Shown here piece after piece: positions 1 to 12,867 of a stretch of 64,000 nt of DNA. Location of the stretch: NCBI GenBank assembly GCA_031216445.1, contig CM062206.1, forward strand, positions 24,829,501-24,893,500. The letters are read 5' to 3'. A program made the position numbers and the translations under genes. Under the pieces are notes generated by a model that was not told the origin of the DNA, made no database searches, and saw only the letters and a program-made list of their open reading frames with translations. Numbering within the stretch: the first letter of the stretch is position 1; every line of letters starts with the position of its first letter. The DNA comes from Lateolabrax maculatus. Its lineage: Eukaryota; Chordata; Actinopteri; Acropomatiformes; Lateolabracidae.

Positions 1-2264
1 ACCTGAGCTGTGTTACACTTAGATTACAATTACATTTGGGATTGGCATCATTTTATTTTAACAACAACAACAACAACAACAACAAACAAGTTTGACAGCA
101 GTCACAGCAGCCATGATGTCTACTGTGTTGGGTTAATCCAACTGGAGCACACTTTAATTAAAGAGAATGTTTTGTACTGTTTGAAATAAATGGAACCCAG
201 TGGTGGGGATAACACATTCAAGACACTTTAATACTGTATCATGCCTTGGAAAACGATTAGTATTAATCTGAGAACATTTGAGAAAATATCAACAGAGAAT
301 TTGAGGTGGCGTGTGTAGTTAATAAACAGCACCAGTACAGTACAGGGGCTCACCCTGTGGGACCGCTACCTTGTCTGTCAGATGTCATTGCATGTTTTAA
401 ATCCATGCTGTGTGGTTTTTCTCATGTTTAGAGAAATGTCTACCACTTTCACACAGAGCAGATCAAATATTAGAGGTAGCAGCAGTCCAGCACAGCGGCT
501 TCACAAGCTGCAGTACGAAAAACAGCCTTGGAGTGGACTCAGGGGTCGTCTCTGACCTGTAGTAGAGCCTCTCTGACATACAGTGGTGGTGTGGTGTTTG
601 TACAAGTGGGGGAGGGCGAAACCCCACCCCCCACTCTGTTTAGGTAGAATAGACAGACACGTTGATTAATATACGGTCAGCATTTGAACGCCGATTCGCA
701 ACAAGCAGCCTCTACATTTAAGGAGCATTTTCCAGCAGAATCCGCTCCTTCTACACTTAGCGAGTAGTCAGGTGCCTGTTTCTGTGACCTTTCTGGCAAC
801 CGCCAACAGCGCCCCAGTGGCCGTTAAGACATCAGGTGTGTGGTGGTTGATCTAAACTCACCGGGACACCACTGGTCAGCCAGGCCACCGTGCAAACACA
901 CGGCTGACTCCAGCTCAGGCGCTGTGTTTTGTTTTATTTCCACATGAAGAACAAATATGTAGGAGAAGCACAGGTTTCAAGTGTTTCAGTGAGCCAGCAT
1001 GAACAACACCAGGACTGAAACTGAAGCAGTTGTTTATGTATTATTTACAGCTCTCTTTCTCAGAATGATTGATAAAAGGCCATATTTAGTGTATGTTGGT
1101 GATGTCAGACATGCAGTATTCTTATCACTGTCCTCTGGAAGGATATATTTTCAGTGGTAAATGATAACCTTCTCACCAGGGATACCCAACCAGTCCACTG
1201 ACACTTCGGTCGATCACGGAAAACCTGGTCAAATACGATGGAATTATACAGTTAACAATCTATGGCTGTTTCCCTGTGCGTGCTCAGTTTAGGCTCTGTG
1301 TAACCTTGGGGGTGTCTATCCTGCCAGATACACTTTACAGGAGGGTGAAAGTACTTGTGTAAAAGTGTACTTGGTTAAACATCTGGACTGGTTGTGTCTC
1401 AAGAGACTGTGGTGAATTGTGGGATACACTTAGGTGTGGGTTCCATGTATTGCTTGTCGGCCTTTTTCCGGCGTGGAGGACACATCTGCCATCACATCTT
1501 GTGGTGCAAGAATGCGCCCTTAAAGGGGATCAGAGCGTGTTTCCAGGTGTTGGAGAGTCTGAGGACTAGCGTAACACACCGCAATCTCCAACCAAACTGT
1601 CGGTGGTCGAGTTGCGTTGTGGGTAATGGCACCATGTTTTGACAAAGAAGAAGATTGTGTGGAATAAAAAAGAGGATGTCTCTGTTTCTGCTGCATTGAT
1701 TTTCATCCTTTTTTAAACTGTCCATCATGAGTCTCACAGCAATGTAGGAGTGCAAAGCTAAATCAGTGGATCACTATTTTAAGACAAAAACTGAGAGTAT
1801 TGGGACGGACCCCAAAAAGCTTTTTACCTGTTTCACTGTGGCTGCAGTCTGTGATTGATTCTGTATCATCACTATTACACTTCAGATAATGAACAGCAGC
1901 AGTCATTTTTGCTGTTGGTGGTTCTTGTCCTTATTACTTGTGGTGATGTTGGCCTGCTGTAGTAGCCTAATGTTTTCCTGAAAATGATGCGATGTAATGA
2001 TCTGCACAATGTACAGAGGTTTCTGTTTATGGTCTATAAGTGTAAATGTGTGCTTGGTCATCAGATTTCTAATGGCATTCATTTCTCTTAGTGAGAAAAG
2101 TGTTACACATTAAGAAAACAGAATCACTTCGCAGCCCTGAAGACCTGGAAAAGACTATATTTAAACTGTGTCACAATATAACAATGTTCACAAGGGTCGA
2201 TCTCTGCTGTTAGTTGGGATGGTGCTGTAGCCGAGGAACTGCTGCCACTCTGTTTCCCCCTCAG
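1..2264. other. Upstream region with no supported gene
   Basis: About 2.2 kb lies before the first exon that I can assign to dnd1. Open frames here are short, overlap on opposite strands (for example around 1394-1755), have no recognisable domain and show no splice structure. The true first exon and promoter of dnd1 probably lie here, but I could not pick a start codon with a matching splice donor. A short (AAC)n microsatellite lies near 62-86. Confidence 0.5.
62..86. repeat. (AAC)n microsatellite
   Basis: A run of about eight AAC units is visible. It is intergenic and no function is apparent. Confidence 0.85.
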
Positions 2265-5200
2265 GTGCTGAACCTTGAGCGTGTTCAGGAGCTGGAGACC
2301 TGGCTGAAAACAACCAATACAAAGCTGACTCAAGTTAACGGCCAGAGGAAGTATGGAGGACCACCTGAGGGTGAGAGGCTGCTCAGCTCCCACACACTGC
2401 CTCTACACAACACCACAGTAGAACCAGCTCCTTGGAGGAACTAAAAAGATAGAAATATGTGGAACGATGACTTTCAGGATCCATACGTGTTATTATTTTC
2501 TATTAATGAATTGTTTTAGTCTATCAATGACCAAATTTTGGGGGGAAAATGTCTACGGCACATAGCCAGAGGCGATATCAGGCTGTGGCTACACAGACAA
2601 CACTTCAGTTATTTGTTGGTTGTTGCCAGTAATAAAAAGATCAAATAACTGCAGACTAACCCTTTAGTGGAGATCTTAGCAGACAAAGTAGACATAATAT
2701 GATTTGATTTTTCACCTGACCTGATGAGACCACCTGATAAATCTAGCAAAATGATCAGGGGACGTCACCCCACTCCCATCCCCCTCTCCATTCTGCCATC
2801 AGTGTGGGACGGCCCCGCCCCAGGAGCCCGCTGCGAGGTCTTTATCAGCCAGATCTCGCGGGACGCCTACGAGGATCAGTTGATCCCCCTGTTCAGCTCT
2901 GTGGGGCCCCTCTGGGAGTTTCGGCTCATGATGAACTTCAGTGGACAGAACCGCGGCTTCGCCTACGCTAAATATGGCTCGCCGGCCGTGGCCACCGACG
3001 CCATTCGCCTGCTGCACGGCCACATGCTGGAACCCGGCTTCCACCTCAGTGTCCGCCGCAGCACGGAGAAGAGACACCTCTGTCTGGGAGACCTGCCGGC
3101 TGCCACCAGGCAGGAGGACCTGCTGAAGGTACAACCGCTCAGCGCTTTGTCTATAGAAACATGTGATTTTCGGCAGGATCAATTAATGAACAAGTCCCAC
3201 CCTTATTCTCACTGAATAATATATATATGTATCATAATCACGGTCGCTTACCATTGAAATATTAAATATTACATTTTAGCATGCTTTCACTGCTGAATAA
3301 ATGTATGCATGTTATTGTCTTTGTAACGGTCTGCTCCCAGGTGTTGCGTGTACTGACAGAGGGGGTGGAGAGGGTGTCTCTGAAGGCCGGGCCCGGTATA
3401 GAGGGGGTGTCTGCCATAGTCGCCTTCTCCTCCCACCACGCTGCTTCTATGGCCAAGAAGGTTCTCGTGGAAGGTAGGTGAGCTCCCGTTGATGGAGAGA
3501 CATGGGAGTGTTGCTGTAAATATGGTCCCATTTAGGTTGTCAACCTTCGATATAATGCAGATTTAATTTGAATTTGAACCGATTAAGAGTCCTTCTATAA
3601 ATCAGTATTCTTCTGAATATTCTTAATGACAGCCATGTGTTATGGAAATCCCCCGGCAGTCTAAGCCTATAACAGCATAACTAAGGGATGGTTCAGGACT
3701 CACCTGAGCCAGCCCTAACTATCAGCTTTATCAAAGAGGAACGTTTTTAGCATACTCTTAAATGAAGAGAGGGTGTCTGCCTCCTGAACCCAAACTGGGA
3801 GCTGGTTCCACAGAAGAGGAGCTTGATAACTAAAGGCTCTGGCTCCCATTCTACTTTTAGAGACTTTAGGTACCACAAGTCAGCACCATAGAAATAGACA
3901 GTGGGACACTCTTTGATCTTGCCACCACACAATCACGTGGTTCATGCAGCTGTCAATAGTTCCAAACTCATCCGCGTTGTCAATTGGTTTAAATGGTTTT
4001 TGGCGGGTGACAGCAGCAGTGAATATGTTTACAGCAAATTTGGATAAAAAATGATTGATTACTGTTGTGTTCCATCATTATATGTCTACTACTTTAATCT
4101 AAACATATGTAAATAATAATAATTACTTACTTTATACCACAAGGCAGCAATATCCTAAAGCAGACTGAGAAATGGCTGCAAAACTATGCCTCTATGCCAG
4201 TTAATGAGGACAATTGTTTTACTTCACATTAGCCTGCTGGCCATGTTATCTAGTTGAGCTACCTACTATTCACTGTAATCAGCTGTCGGTTGAAATTAAG
4301 TGTTGCCAACTGTTGTAACAGTTGTAAGTGAGGAGGAAGATTTTAAATTCTATTCTAGATTTCACCAAGCCCCCAGGAAGTGCGCCGCACTTTGGCCGCT
4401 ATGTCAAATTGACTTCAAACGGTGGAATTACAATTTTCGGGTCCGTCACGTGATGCCATTGGGCCCAAAAAGACTTTTTCCCATTGACTAACATTGAGAA
4501 AGAGACGTCTGTAACTCAGCGGTTAATTTTTTTTGAGGTACATCAACTACCCAGTTCTAACACTTGAATAGCCCTTATTTAAATCATCAGGTCCTAAAAG
4601 TTGTAAGGTTCACTAACAGCTGGATCCAGAGTTACTTTATTCTGCAGGTCATGTGAACGAGCCCGAGATCGAGAGACTGGGAGGCGGGGCTTACGGAAAC
4701 GCTAGTGCGCATGCTCTATGGGCCCAACAGAGCGGGAAAATCTGTAAACTTCTGCATACTGAATACCCGGATGTTTGCTTCATGCGCCACTGAGCAACTT
4801 CCATAGGAATGAACGAGGCCCCGCCTCCAACGCTGTATCCACTTCTCTTCATACATCCATGGATTTCACAGGGAGCCAGTGCAGAGAAGCTAATATTGGA
4901 GAAATATGTTCTCTTTTGCTAGTTCCTGTCAGTACACGTGCAGCCGCATTCTGGATCAGCTGGAGAGTCTTTAGAGACTTATCAGGGCAGCCCGATAATA
5001 AGGACAGCACCGCTATCATCACGGATTAAAAATGTGTGTGCGCGTGTATATATGTGTATGTATGTGTTGCTTCAACATGAAAGTTAACTTTAAGTTAGCT
5101 GAACTGATATTGAGCAGTTTGTAAAATGTGTGCATTTGTTATAATGTTAAACATAGCAAGTAGTCAACTGAACTACAGAAAAAAAAATTAAAGAAGTTTT

Positions 5201-6696
5201 CTCCATGCTGCTTTATTATTATAGCTTTTGCTGAAAAGCTAAAGTGATAATGACTAAACAACAGAATCACATTCAGGATCAGCACTGATCCTCTTTTTTC
5301 CGTTTATTATTCGTGCAATGAAGTGACAATACAATTACAAGACAAGTGTGCAATAATACAAAACATGGAGAAAAGAGGTAACAGATTCACAAAATGATCA
5401 GACATAGTCAAAATAGCAACAAACAAGACGAGACATAACAATAATAAACAAAACAAGACAAAAAAAAAGGCAGGCAGGTTCAACTCGGTGCTATTTCAGG
5501 AGGTTGTGTTTCAAATGAGATTGGTTGGTGGGGGCAGGCAGGGTGAGGAAGGCAGGAGGTAAGGGAGCACAGAAGTTGTTTGAGGCCGGAGGTCCATTGC
5601 GGATATTGAGAGGGTGTGGTGGAGGGAAAACAGGAGGGAGGGGCTAAGGAGCTTGGACTTGGATTTTGGAGTTCGGTAGGCTTCAGGCTGGGCCTAACTG
5701 TGATCCTAGTTTTAATGTGACCAATCAGAGATGTGTGAAAGTTACAGCCGTCACATCAGTGCACCTTTATCTCTGTATTTAAACTAAACTATCATGTCTC
5801 TCCCGTCTGTATGGTGGCCTGCTTGTCATTCGGCCTTCGATTGTGGCCGTTTGTAACAGCTAACACCTTTGGCCTCATTTGATTGGACACTTCGTACAAA
5901 TCAGTTCTTTTCTAGCATAAGCAGACCCTTATCTCTAACTCGAAAAGACCTCTTGGAGGGGTTTTGTGATAATTGGGTAAATATTTTGCTGACAAAAGGT
6001 TGATTTGTTGTCAATGGGAAAACAACTTTTGAAATGAGAGAATTCATGTGTGTTCTCAGCATAAAAGGATTTAAGGTTTCTGTAGGAAACGGTTGTGGAC
6101 TTTACGGCTGCACTTTTCCTCTTTTGTCTCCAGCATTTAAGAAGCAGTTTGCGTTGACCGTCTCGATCAAGTGGCAGTCGACAGCAAAGCAGAGTCCGGA
6201 TGAGCCGTTGCCCCTACAGAAACCTTCAAAGATCCTCCTGACATCCCCCCTGAGGCCGCCGCACCACATCCTAAACTCTCCTCAGCACTCTGTCCCACCC
6301 CCCTGCCTGGCCCGCCCTCCATCCGTCCCACCGGGATTCTGCAGAGCAGTGGGGGGGCCAACTGCCCCCGTGCACCCTCCCGGCTCCGCCTCCGCTGCCC
6401 CCTCTTGCTCCAGGGGGCATGGAGGGTCTGCGGCGTCCCCCGTGATGCTCCTGCACAAGGCGTGCGAGGCGACCGGGGTTGGCCAGCCACTCTATGAGAT
6501 GTACTACAGCCACGCTGGGCCTGATGGATTCCTCTACTTCACTTATAAGGTGTGTATCCCTGGGATAACGGCCGCCTTTGAAGGGCTGGTCATGATCTTG
6601 CCAGGACCCACTGCCACCACCACGCTGGAGGAAGCTCGGCGGGTCGCGGCCCAGCAGGTCCTGCAGACGGTGTACAATAACCAGTTTGCCCACTGA
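2265..6696 (+). CDS. dnd1: Dead end protein 1 (germ-cell RNA-binding protein), 5'-incomplete
   Basis: Four exons fit: 2265-2370, 2803-3128, 3341-3473 and 6134-6696. All have AG/GT borders and the phases close, giving 375 codons. The first exon carries the family's conserved lead-in, including LTQVNGQRKYGG. RRM1 follows with RNP2 VFISQI (residues 48-53) and RNP1 RGFAYAKY (86-93). A divergent RRM2 spans about 122-200. A proline-rich linker runs about 205-290, and a C-terminal double-stranded RNA-binding-like domain about 292-372. In vertebrates Dead end protects germline mRNAs from microRNA repression and is needed for primordial germ cell survival. The N-terminal exon is unassigned: exon 2265 opens in phase 0 after an AG, so a few residues should come from upstream. 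An in-frame ATG at 2214 exists but would read through the acceptor tract. hars follows convergently downstream. The last intron is swollen by LINE debris. Confidence 0.93.
3644..5002 (-). mobile_element. Broken L2/CR1-type LINE fragment in dnd1 intron 3
   Basis: Three blocks (3644-3880, 4322-4365 and 4862-5002) are nearly identical to consecutive parts of the LINE copy at 26142-26650. They come from the reverse-transcriptase C-terminus and the start of its 3' flank. Between the first two blocks, about 90 bp of LINE is replaced by about 440 bp of unrelated DNA. The second and third blocks are separated by a clean insertion of about 500 bp. The LINE 3' end itself is missing here, so the copy is truncated at both ends. 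Confidence 0.75.
4366..4861. mobile_element. About 0.5-kb insertion with 8-bp target duplication inside the LINE fragment
   Basis: The insert is bracketed by two copies of GATTTCAC (4358-4365 and 4862-4869). The uninterrupted LINE copy near 26500 has this 8-mer once, which shows the insertion and its target duplication directly. An 8-bp duplication is typical of hAT-like elements. I do not see convincing terminal inverted repeats, so the class is uncertain. A sequence like its right end, CATGGATGTATAAAGAGAAG read on the opposite strand, recurs near 28877. Confidence 0.6.
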
Positions 6697-6932
6697 GAAG
6701 CTCATCAGCTAGCATACATACTTCTTTAGTACACACACTATTACTGCACTGTTTCAGCCTCTGTTTGTTTTGTCAGTGTTATATCTAAAAAAAGATGTTT
6801 GATCTTACATGTAGTTTGTTGATTTCTGCATGCTTTTATTAGAGTAGTAGACTGGTTTGTCACGTTTGAACTTCTGTCGTTTGTTTTATGCATGTTTTTT
6901 ATTGAGCGTTACTGGATTGCTTCCTCATTTTA

Positions 6933-6938
6933 ATTAAA
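6933..6938 (+). promoter_or_regulatory. Candidate dnd1 polyadenylation signal (ATTAAA)
   Basis: An ATTAAA hexamer lies about 240 bp after the dnd1 stop codon. It fits a short 3'UTR, but no transcript evidence is available. Confidence 0.4.
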
Positions 6939-8033
6939 TGAGAATTGGAAAGAACATGTGTGTTGTTACTTTATATAAATGTATGGAATGAAGGGTTAAT
7001 GGGAACTCTTAATACAGATGGCTGGTTAATGACCACTCACAAAATGTGGGGATTGCCAACAGGGAGTAGGACACAGTGCGCATCCACTTCATCCCAGGAT
7101 CCTGTTCTTCAAAAGGTGGTTCAACTAATCCAGGCTAACATGCTGTTATCAGGCTAATTTAACCTGATTACTCTCATCCAGCTAGTTTGGTTCTTTGAAA
7201 GTGGTTTGAGTTTCAGTTTATCTTGAATAAGTGTGCTTTTATTTTGAAACAGGTAAATGAAGAGAAAGTTGAAACTGAGTTGGCTGAGTGCTGATCATTT
7301 TGTGTTCCTGCATTGTTCTACATTATTTACACAATGTTTCCACAGTTTGATGGTACGCAGTTAGATATTACCAGTGATGGTGGTTTTTATGCATTACAAT
7401 GTATTATGTAAGAAAAATATGTTAGTGTCTATGATCCATACCCCCTTTCCTGAGGTCAGTTGCTGTCTCATTAAAAGAATAAGTGGACAAAGCTGTCCCT
7501 GTTTAACAGGCCTAACAGATACAGCTAGCAGTTAAGATTATACACAAAAAAACGAATTATAAAATGAAAGGCATTGTTCTAAATAATTCCAAACAAGTGA
7601 TTTTCAGCCAGTTGGCAGTTTACAATAAAACAATGACAAGCTGTGGCATCTCTTCCTGTTTCAGATGAGTTGCTGGCAGTTCCCCCAGAGACATATCTGA
7701 ACCTCTCACATGGTCTCACTTAAACAGTTAAATACAAATGATCTAATATTTCACAAACTAGTACTTTTACTTTGGTAAAGGATCTGGAAACTTCTTGCAC
7801 CCACTGTCTTACCCTTGCTTGATGTAGGTAATACATTATATAATCATGCCTGCTTTTGTTAAAACGTGTGTATGATAATACAAGTTGTGTATATTTGAAA
7901 ATTCTGCACTAGACTAGAACACTGTCCAAAAAAAATAACAATCTGTCACCATTTCCAATCCTGAGCATTGTTAAGTTACCCACAGTACCATCATCCAGTC
8001 GGAGATTTCATGTATGGCTGTGGCAGGTTTTAA
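6939..8033. other. dnd1-hars intergenic spacer
   Basis: This AT-rich spacer lies between two convergent genes. I see no coding potential or RNA gene. Distal 3'UTR sequence from either gene could extend into it. Confidence 0.5.
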
Positions 8034-8415
8034 GTCAAGTCAATTTTATTTGTATAGCGCTAAATCATAACAATAGTTATCTCAAGACACTTTCACATAG
8101 AGTAGGTCTAGACCATACTCTTTAAAATATTATTTACAGAGACCCAACAGTTCCCACCATGAGCAGCACTTGGCGACAGTGGCGAGGAAAAACTCCCTTT
8201 AACAGGTAGAAACCTCGAGCAGAACCAGGCTCTGGGTGGGCGGCCATCTGCATCGACCGAGTTGGGTTGAAAGGGGAGGAGAGAGGGGGAGAGGGGAGAG
8301 AGAGCAGGAGGAGAGACAACAAATCAGACTAATAATAGAAGAACTGCAGCAGTGAGTGTGGAGCAGGAACATGGCAGTAGACGGCCAGCAATCACAGATC
8401 CAGACTCTATAACTC
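8034..8415 (-). mobile_element. 3'UTR-only LINE copy (L2/CR1-type, Maui-like)
   Basis: The sequence is nearly identical to 25588-25980, which is the 3'UTR and tail of the LINE whose reverse-transcriptase end is at 26213-26800. It ends with the short TTGACT-like tail, here read on the plus strand as AAGTCAAGTCAA. The copy is strongly 5'-truncated, as expected for target-primed insertion. Confidence 0.8.
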
Positions 8416-8641
8416 CAGATATCCACATTTAAGATATCCATGTCTGAAGTAACATAAAACCAAGCCTATAAACAAACTTCCAGCAGTCTGCATGGCTCAG
8501 TACCTCTACAGGTCAGTGAGGAACACATTTGTAATATGGACTTTTGCCTGTTACTAGTGTCTTCACACAAATCTGAGCATGCACACAACTTCACATCACG
8601 GTCAACACTGCAGCTGTCTTAATATTGAGCAAATTAATGTG

Positions 8642-8647
8642 TTTATT
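8642..8647 (-). promoter_or_regulatory. Candidate hars polyadenylation signal (AATAAA, minus strand)
   Basis: TTTATT on the plus strand reads AATAAA for hars, about 680 bp after its stop. It fits the 3' end but is not proven. Confidence 0.35.
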
Positions 8648-9330
8648 TCAGACACTTGACAGTACAGGCATGTTTGATACAGACAGAAATTAGCCTTTTG
8701 ATTGGTTGTAATTTGAACAGCAGCAAAACATATGATGGGGTCAGGTAGAAAGTAAATGCCTCCAACAGTGTTTCTCACCCTCAGATGACAAACACAGAAA
8801 GCATTTTTGAAGGACTGCTGCTCTGAAAAAAATTAATTTTCTAATGAATCTGATGAAGATGGAACTGATGTCCAGCAGCTTTATGGAGAATAACAAACTG
8901 ACTTCTTGGACTTGAATAGTTTGACTACCACCAATGATTTGGTCCTCAGAGCACACAATTATACCATGCTGACACTGAAAGCAAGTACATGTCTCTCAGA
9001 CATAATCCAAAACACGTTACATTTCATGTAAACGGCAACACATTTCCTGAAAGGTCTGTAATGACAGTGCTCCCTTTTAAGAAGCACATCATGTTAAAAC
9101 ACACACCAGTTAACTTCACTGCTTTTAGCTACCTGCTCTGTTACACCAGCAAGAGTGCAACATAATACCAGTCTATGTGGCTGCTATGAAATCGAGGCTG
9201 GCTGCGTTTCAGGGCTGCATGATGTCCAACATGCTCTACAGAGGACTAGACAAGAAATTCCACAAGAGTCTGCAGAGTGTCTGTTTGAAGCGGTCAGGTG
9301 TTGTGGTTATGGCTGAACAGAGGGGAGTGG

Positions 9331-10017
9331 CTAGGCCTCAGTGGTCCTCCTCCTGATCTCAGCTGTGAGATCTGCTCTGGAAATATCAACCTGTGGAGGG
9401 AAAATAAGGAAAAGGAGACTGTGGGTTTAGTCCTGCAACCAAGTTCTAATCACTGTAAAGTCAAACACACTAGTGTCTGACTCCACTTTGTTTAAGCAGA
9501 AAGAGTGTGTGCAATGTTACTGTATGTATGTGACAGCAGGGACACAGTGTGTACTCTATATCAATAATACCTCCTCTCTGGTGGCCACCACGCGGAGTTT
9601 GACCACTCCATCTTTCAGCTCCTGTTCTCCCAGTATTGCCACCAGCGGAATCCCAGACTCCTCACAGTGTTGCAGCTGACTCAGCAGTTTGGGGTTCTTC
9701 TTGTACATCACCTCTGCCTGTTTACATGCAGACACACAGAGCATTCAGTTGGCTGTCCTTTAAAATCACACTGTCTCTCTAATAGTCTTTACTAAATCAC
9801 AGCATCTTAGAGAGAAAGTGGGATTGCAAAAGCCACAACTTTGTGGAAAAGACTGTCTTTTTTTAATAAGATATCTGTGGTGGATGTAGTGACGTCAGGT
9901 CACATGTTCCAGCTTTTGAGAAATTCAAAGTAGGCTGCTGTCTCTGACTTGACATAACGACCAGAAGTTATCAGACAAAACAGGAAACAGAACAAACAAA
10001 AAAATAGGCTTGGCAAG

Positions 10018-10080
<63 letters not shown>

Positions 10081-12836
10081 TGATGCCTGCATTCCAGAGC
10101 TCAGTGACCAGTTTGAGTCTCTCTTCCAGCAGGTTCTTCTGAGCAGACACCACCATGACCTGAACCTCTGTGGTACGAACCTTCTCTGCAGAGGCCTGAA
10201 CAACACAGCAGGGTCACAGTCTGGACATCTACACACATTTATCATCGATACAACACTTCAACCTGAGGAACACAATTCAAACAGGTCCCACTTTTGTAAT
10301 CAAATTAATAATTGGCATAAAAATGAAGCTCTGATTCAGTCCTTTCTGTTTTCCAGATGCGAGCTGACTCATTACCTCGGCCTTCTGCTCCATGATAGAA
10401 AAGACCCTCTCGATGCCGATGCTGACGCCCACGCACGGCACTTTCTTGCCCTTGGGGTCGAACATGCCCACCAGGCCATCGTACCGCCCCCCGCCGGCCA
10501 CGCTGCCCACACTGACACTCTCCTCTGCGGGCGCCCCATTTTGGGCTTCGGTGGACGCCGGGGCCACTCCCGCCTGAGTCAGCACCGCCTCGTAAATGAT
10601 CCCTGTGTAATAGTCCAGACCCCGGGCCAGACTGAGGTCAAACACCACCTGGAGGTGATGGAGTAACGATAGAACAGGTACCACAGGAGAAGAGAGACAG
10701 TTACCAGTGACGTGGTAAAGAGGGACGAGAAAGAAAGTGGAGACACGTATAAATATATGATCTAATCATTCTTGTTAAAACAAATACTATGGGATGCATG
10801 GATAACAGCATGCCTCACCTTGTCTGTGACCTGGAAGAGCTGCAGGTAGCTGAAGAGCAGCTTTATGTCCGACAGGCCGGCACAGGCCTGCTTGCTCTGA
10901 GACATTTTCGGGTCCTGAAGGAGGCGCTCTGCTAAGTCCATCCCACCTGCAACATAAACAGTAGGCTTGTTCGAGATGAGCCAGGCCTGCTCAGAATCGA
11001 TCACCGGCGATCGCCGCGCAATGCATGCCGGTTAGTTTTGTGTCCGACTTGATCCCGACTTGCTCTGACGTCATGTACTAATGGACAACGATAACCTCGT
11101 GAGATCGAGGCGACTGCAGTTTTTAGAGCCAGGCGCTGCAGCCGCTCTCCACCGACTGCGAGACCCAGGGCATGATGGGAAACGCCTGGCTGTCGCCCGA
11201 TCAAAGAGCTGATTGGCTCTAAGTTTTGTCCACAAACACCACGTGTTGTAGAAAAATCCTCATTTTCTGTGTAGATAGATAGTTTAATTAGTATTTATAT
11301 AGATTTTTCCAGAATATAGTAAATGTTTCGGTCAGTGATTTATGAATTATGTTCTACTGAATGATACTCTGAAGATTTGACTGTGAAAGATACTTTTGTT
11401 GTGTTTCTATTTATGGACTTTCTTTGTTGTTTAAATATGTTTGCACAGCTCTCTGATCCTGGTCTGTTTGAGTTCATGGTGTCTTGTAAGGGCTCGGCAT
11501 GCATGACAAAAAATTTCACTAATTCATTCATTCATATATATAATTTAAAAAAACTAATTAATTAATAAATACAAATTATAATAAAGCCTAAGTTCAACTT
11601 GATGACTGTGTTTGTCAACCAGAGAAGAGGAATATGTTTAGTCCAAGTTATAACAGAAACAGAAAAGCTATTAAAAACCTGTTGGGAACTGAGTCTAATA
11701 TATTCTGTGTATCTCTGAAGGAAACTTGTGTGTTATCGTCCTCACTGCTGCTGTTCCTCTGTGATGCCTGTATGAAGCTGTGAGGACGTTGATATAGTAT
11801 TTACATTTCTTAAAGTTAGGGTCGTATGATTGTTTTTTCTGTAAACTCCACCAGAGACAGTTCATCTTTGGCTCTACTTAAACTACAGACAGCCTACAGA
11901 TGGATCGAACAGGATGTAAATATTTCCGTCACTTCCTGTATATGCTTTGAAGGCGGCTGGAAACTGTCCGACTTGACTGCAGCTTTTTGTCACCACCCCC
12001 TGCTGCTGCCACCTGATCTCGTCCACTTTCCAGGCGAGGCGCAGTTCATCTCGAATGAGCCTAGTGACTCACACACCCAGCAGACCATCTACCTTAATAA
12101 ATGTGATGATCCACACATGCTCTGAGAGACAAGACATGACCCTCCACACTTCTTTACTCATTCTCTCTGGCACACTCAGTGAAGATTCATCTCCACATGC
12201 AGCTATTCAAATCACACTGCCACTGTTTGTATGTTGTAAACTTGTTAACTATATCGTACTGATCAAGTTTAACTCTGCGCTTTCTGGTTTCACTACAGGC
12301 ATTAAGAGCTGCAGTGAGCAGGAAAAACTAAATCAATCAATCTCAAATTAAAGCCAATTTCTGATATTAGTCAGCCAGCAGCAGTGGTGGAGGTTCTCAC
12401 AATTCTTTACTTCAGTAAAGTAGCAATAACACAAAGTAGACTCTGTTACTGGTAGGTATATATTATATTGTTGGATTAATATTATTAATGCATTAACGTG
12501 GAAGCAGCATTTTAATTTTGAAGCTAATTGAGGTGGAGCTCATTTTAACTACTTTATATAGTGTTGACTGGTTTCATCTGCAGCAATGCATCGTACTTTA
12601 TAATCTGATCACGTTTTGTATGTAAAATCTTAAAATCAGCAAAGTAACTATAGCTGTCAGATAAGTAGAAAGTACAACATTTGTCTCTGAAATCTATTGT
12701 AGTAGAAGTATAAACTGAGGTACACAGATAAGTAATTAAAAAGTGTACTTTAGTACAGTATTTGAGTAAATGTTCCACTTCCACCACTGATCCACAGACA
12801 GCGTTTGTCCGCCTGCTGTCGTCTCAACTTTTTTTT

Positions 12837-12867
<31 letters not shown>

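Noticed and set aside
1394..1755. Overlapping 82- and 87-codon frames near the left end
   Set aside because: They lie on opposite strands over the same bases, with no domain, splice support or family resemblance.
9971..10245. Open frames rich in alternating Val-Cys or Thr-His around CA repeats (also at 16.8, 17.6, 35.6, 46.3 and 49.4 kb)
   Set aside because: They are translations of dinucleotide microsatellites running into neighbouring exons, not proteins.
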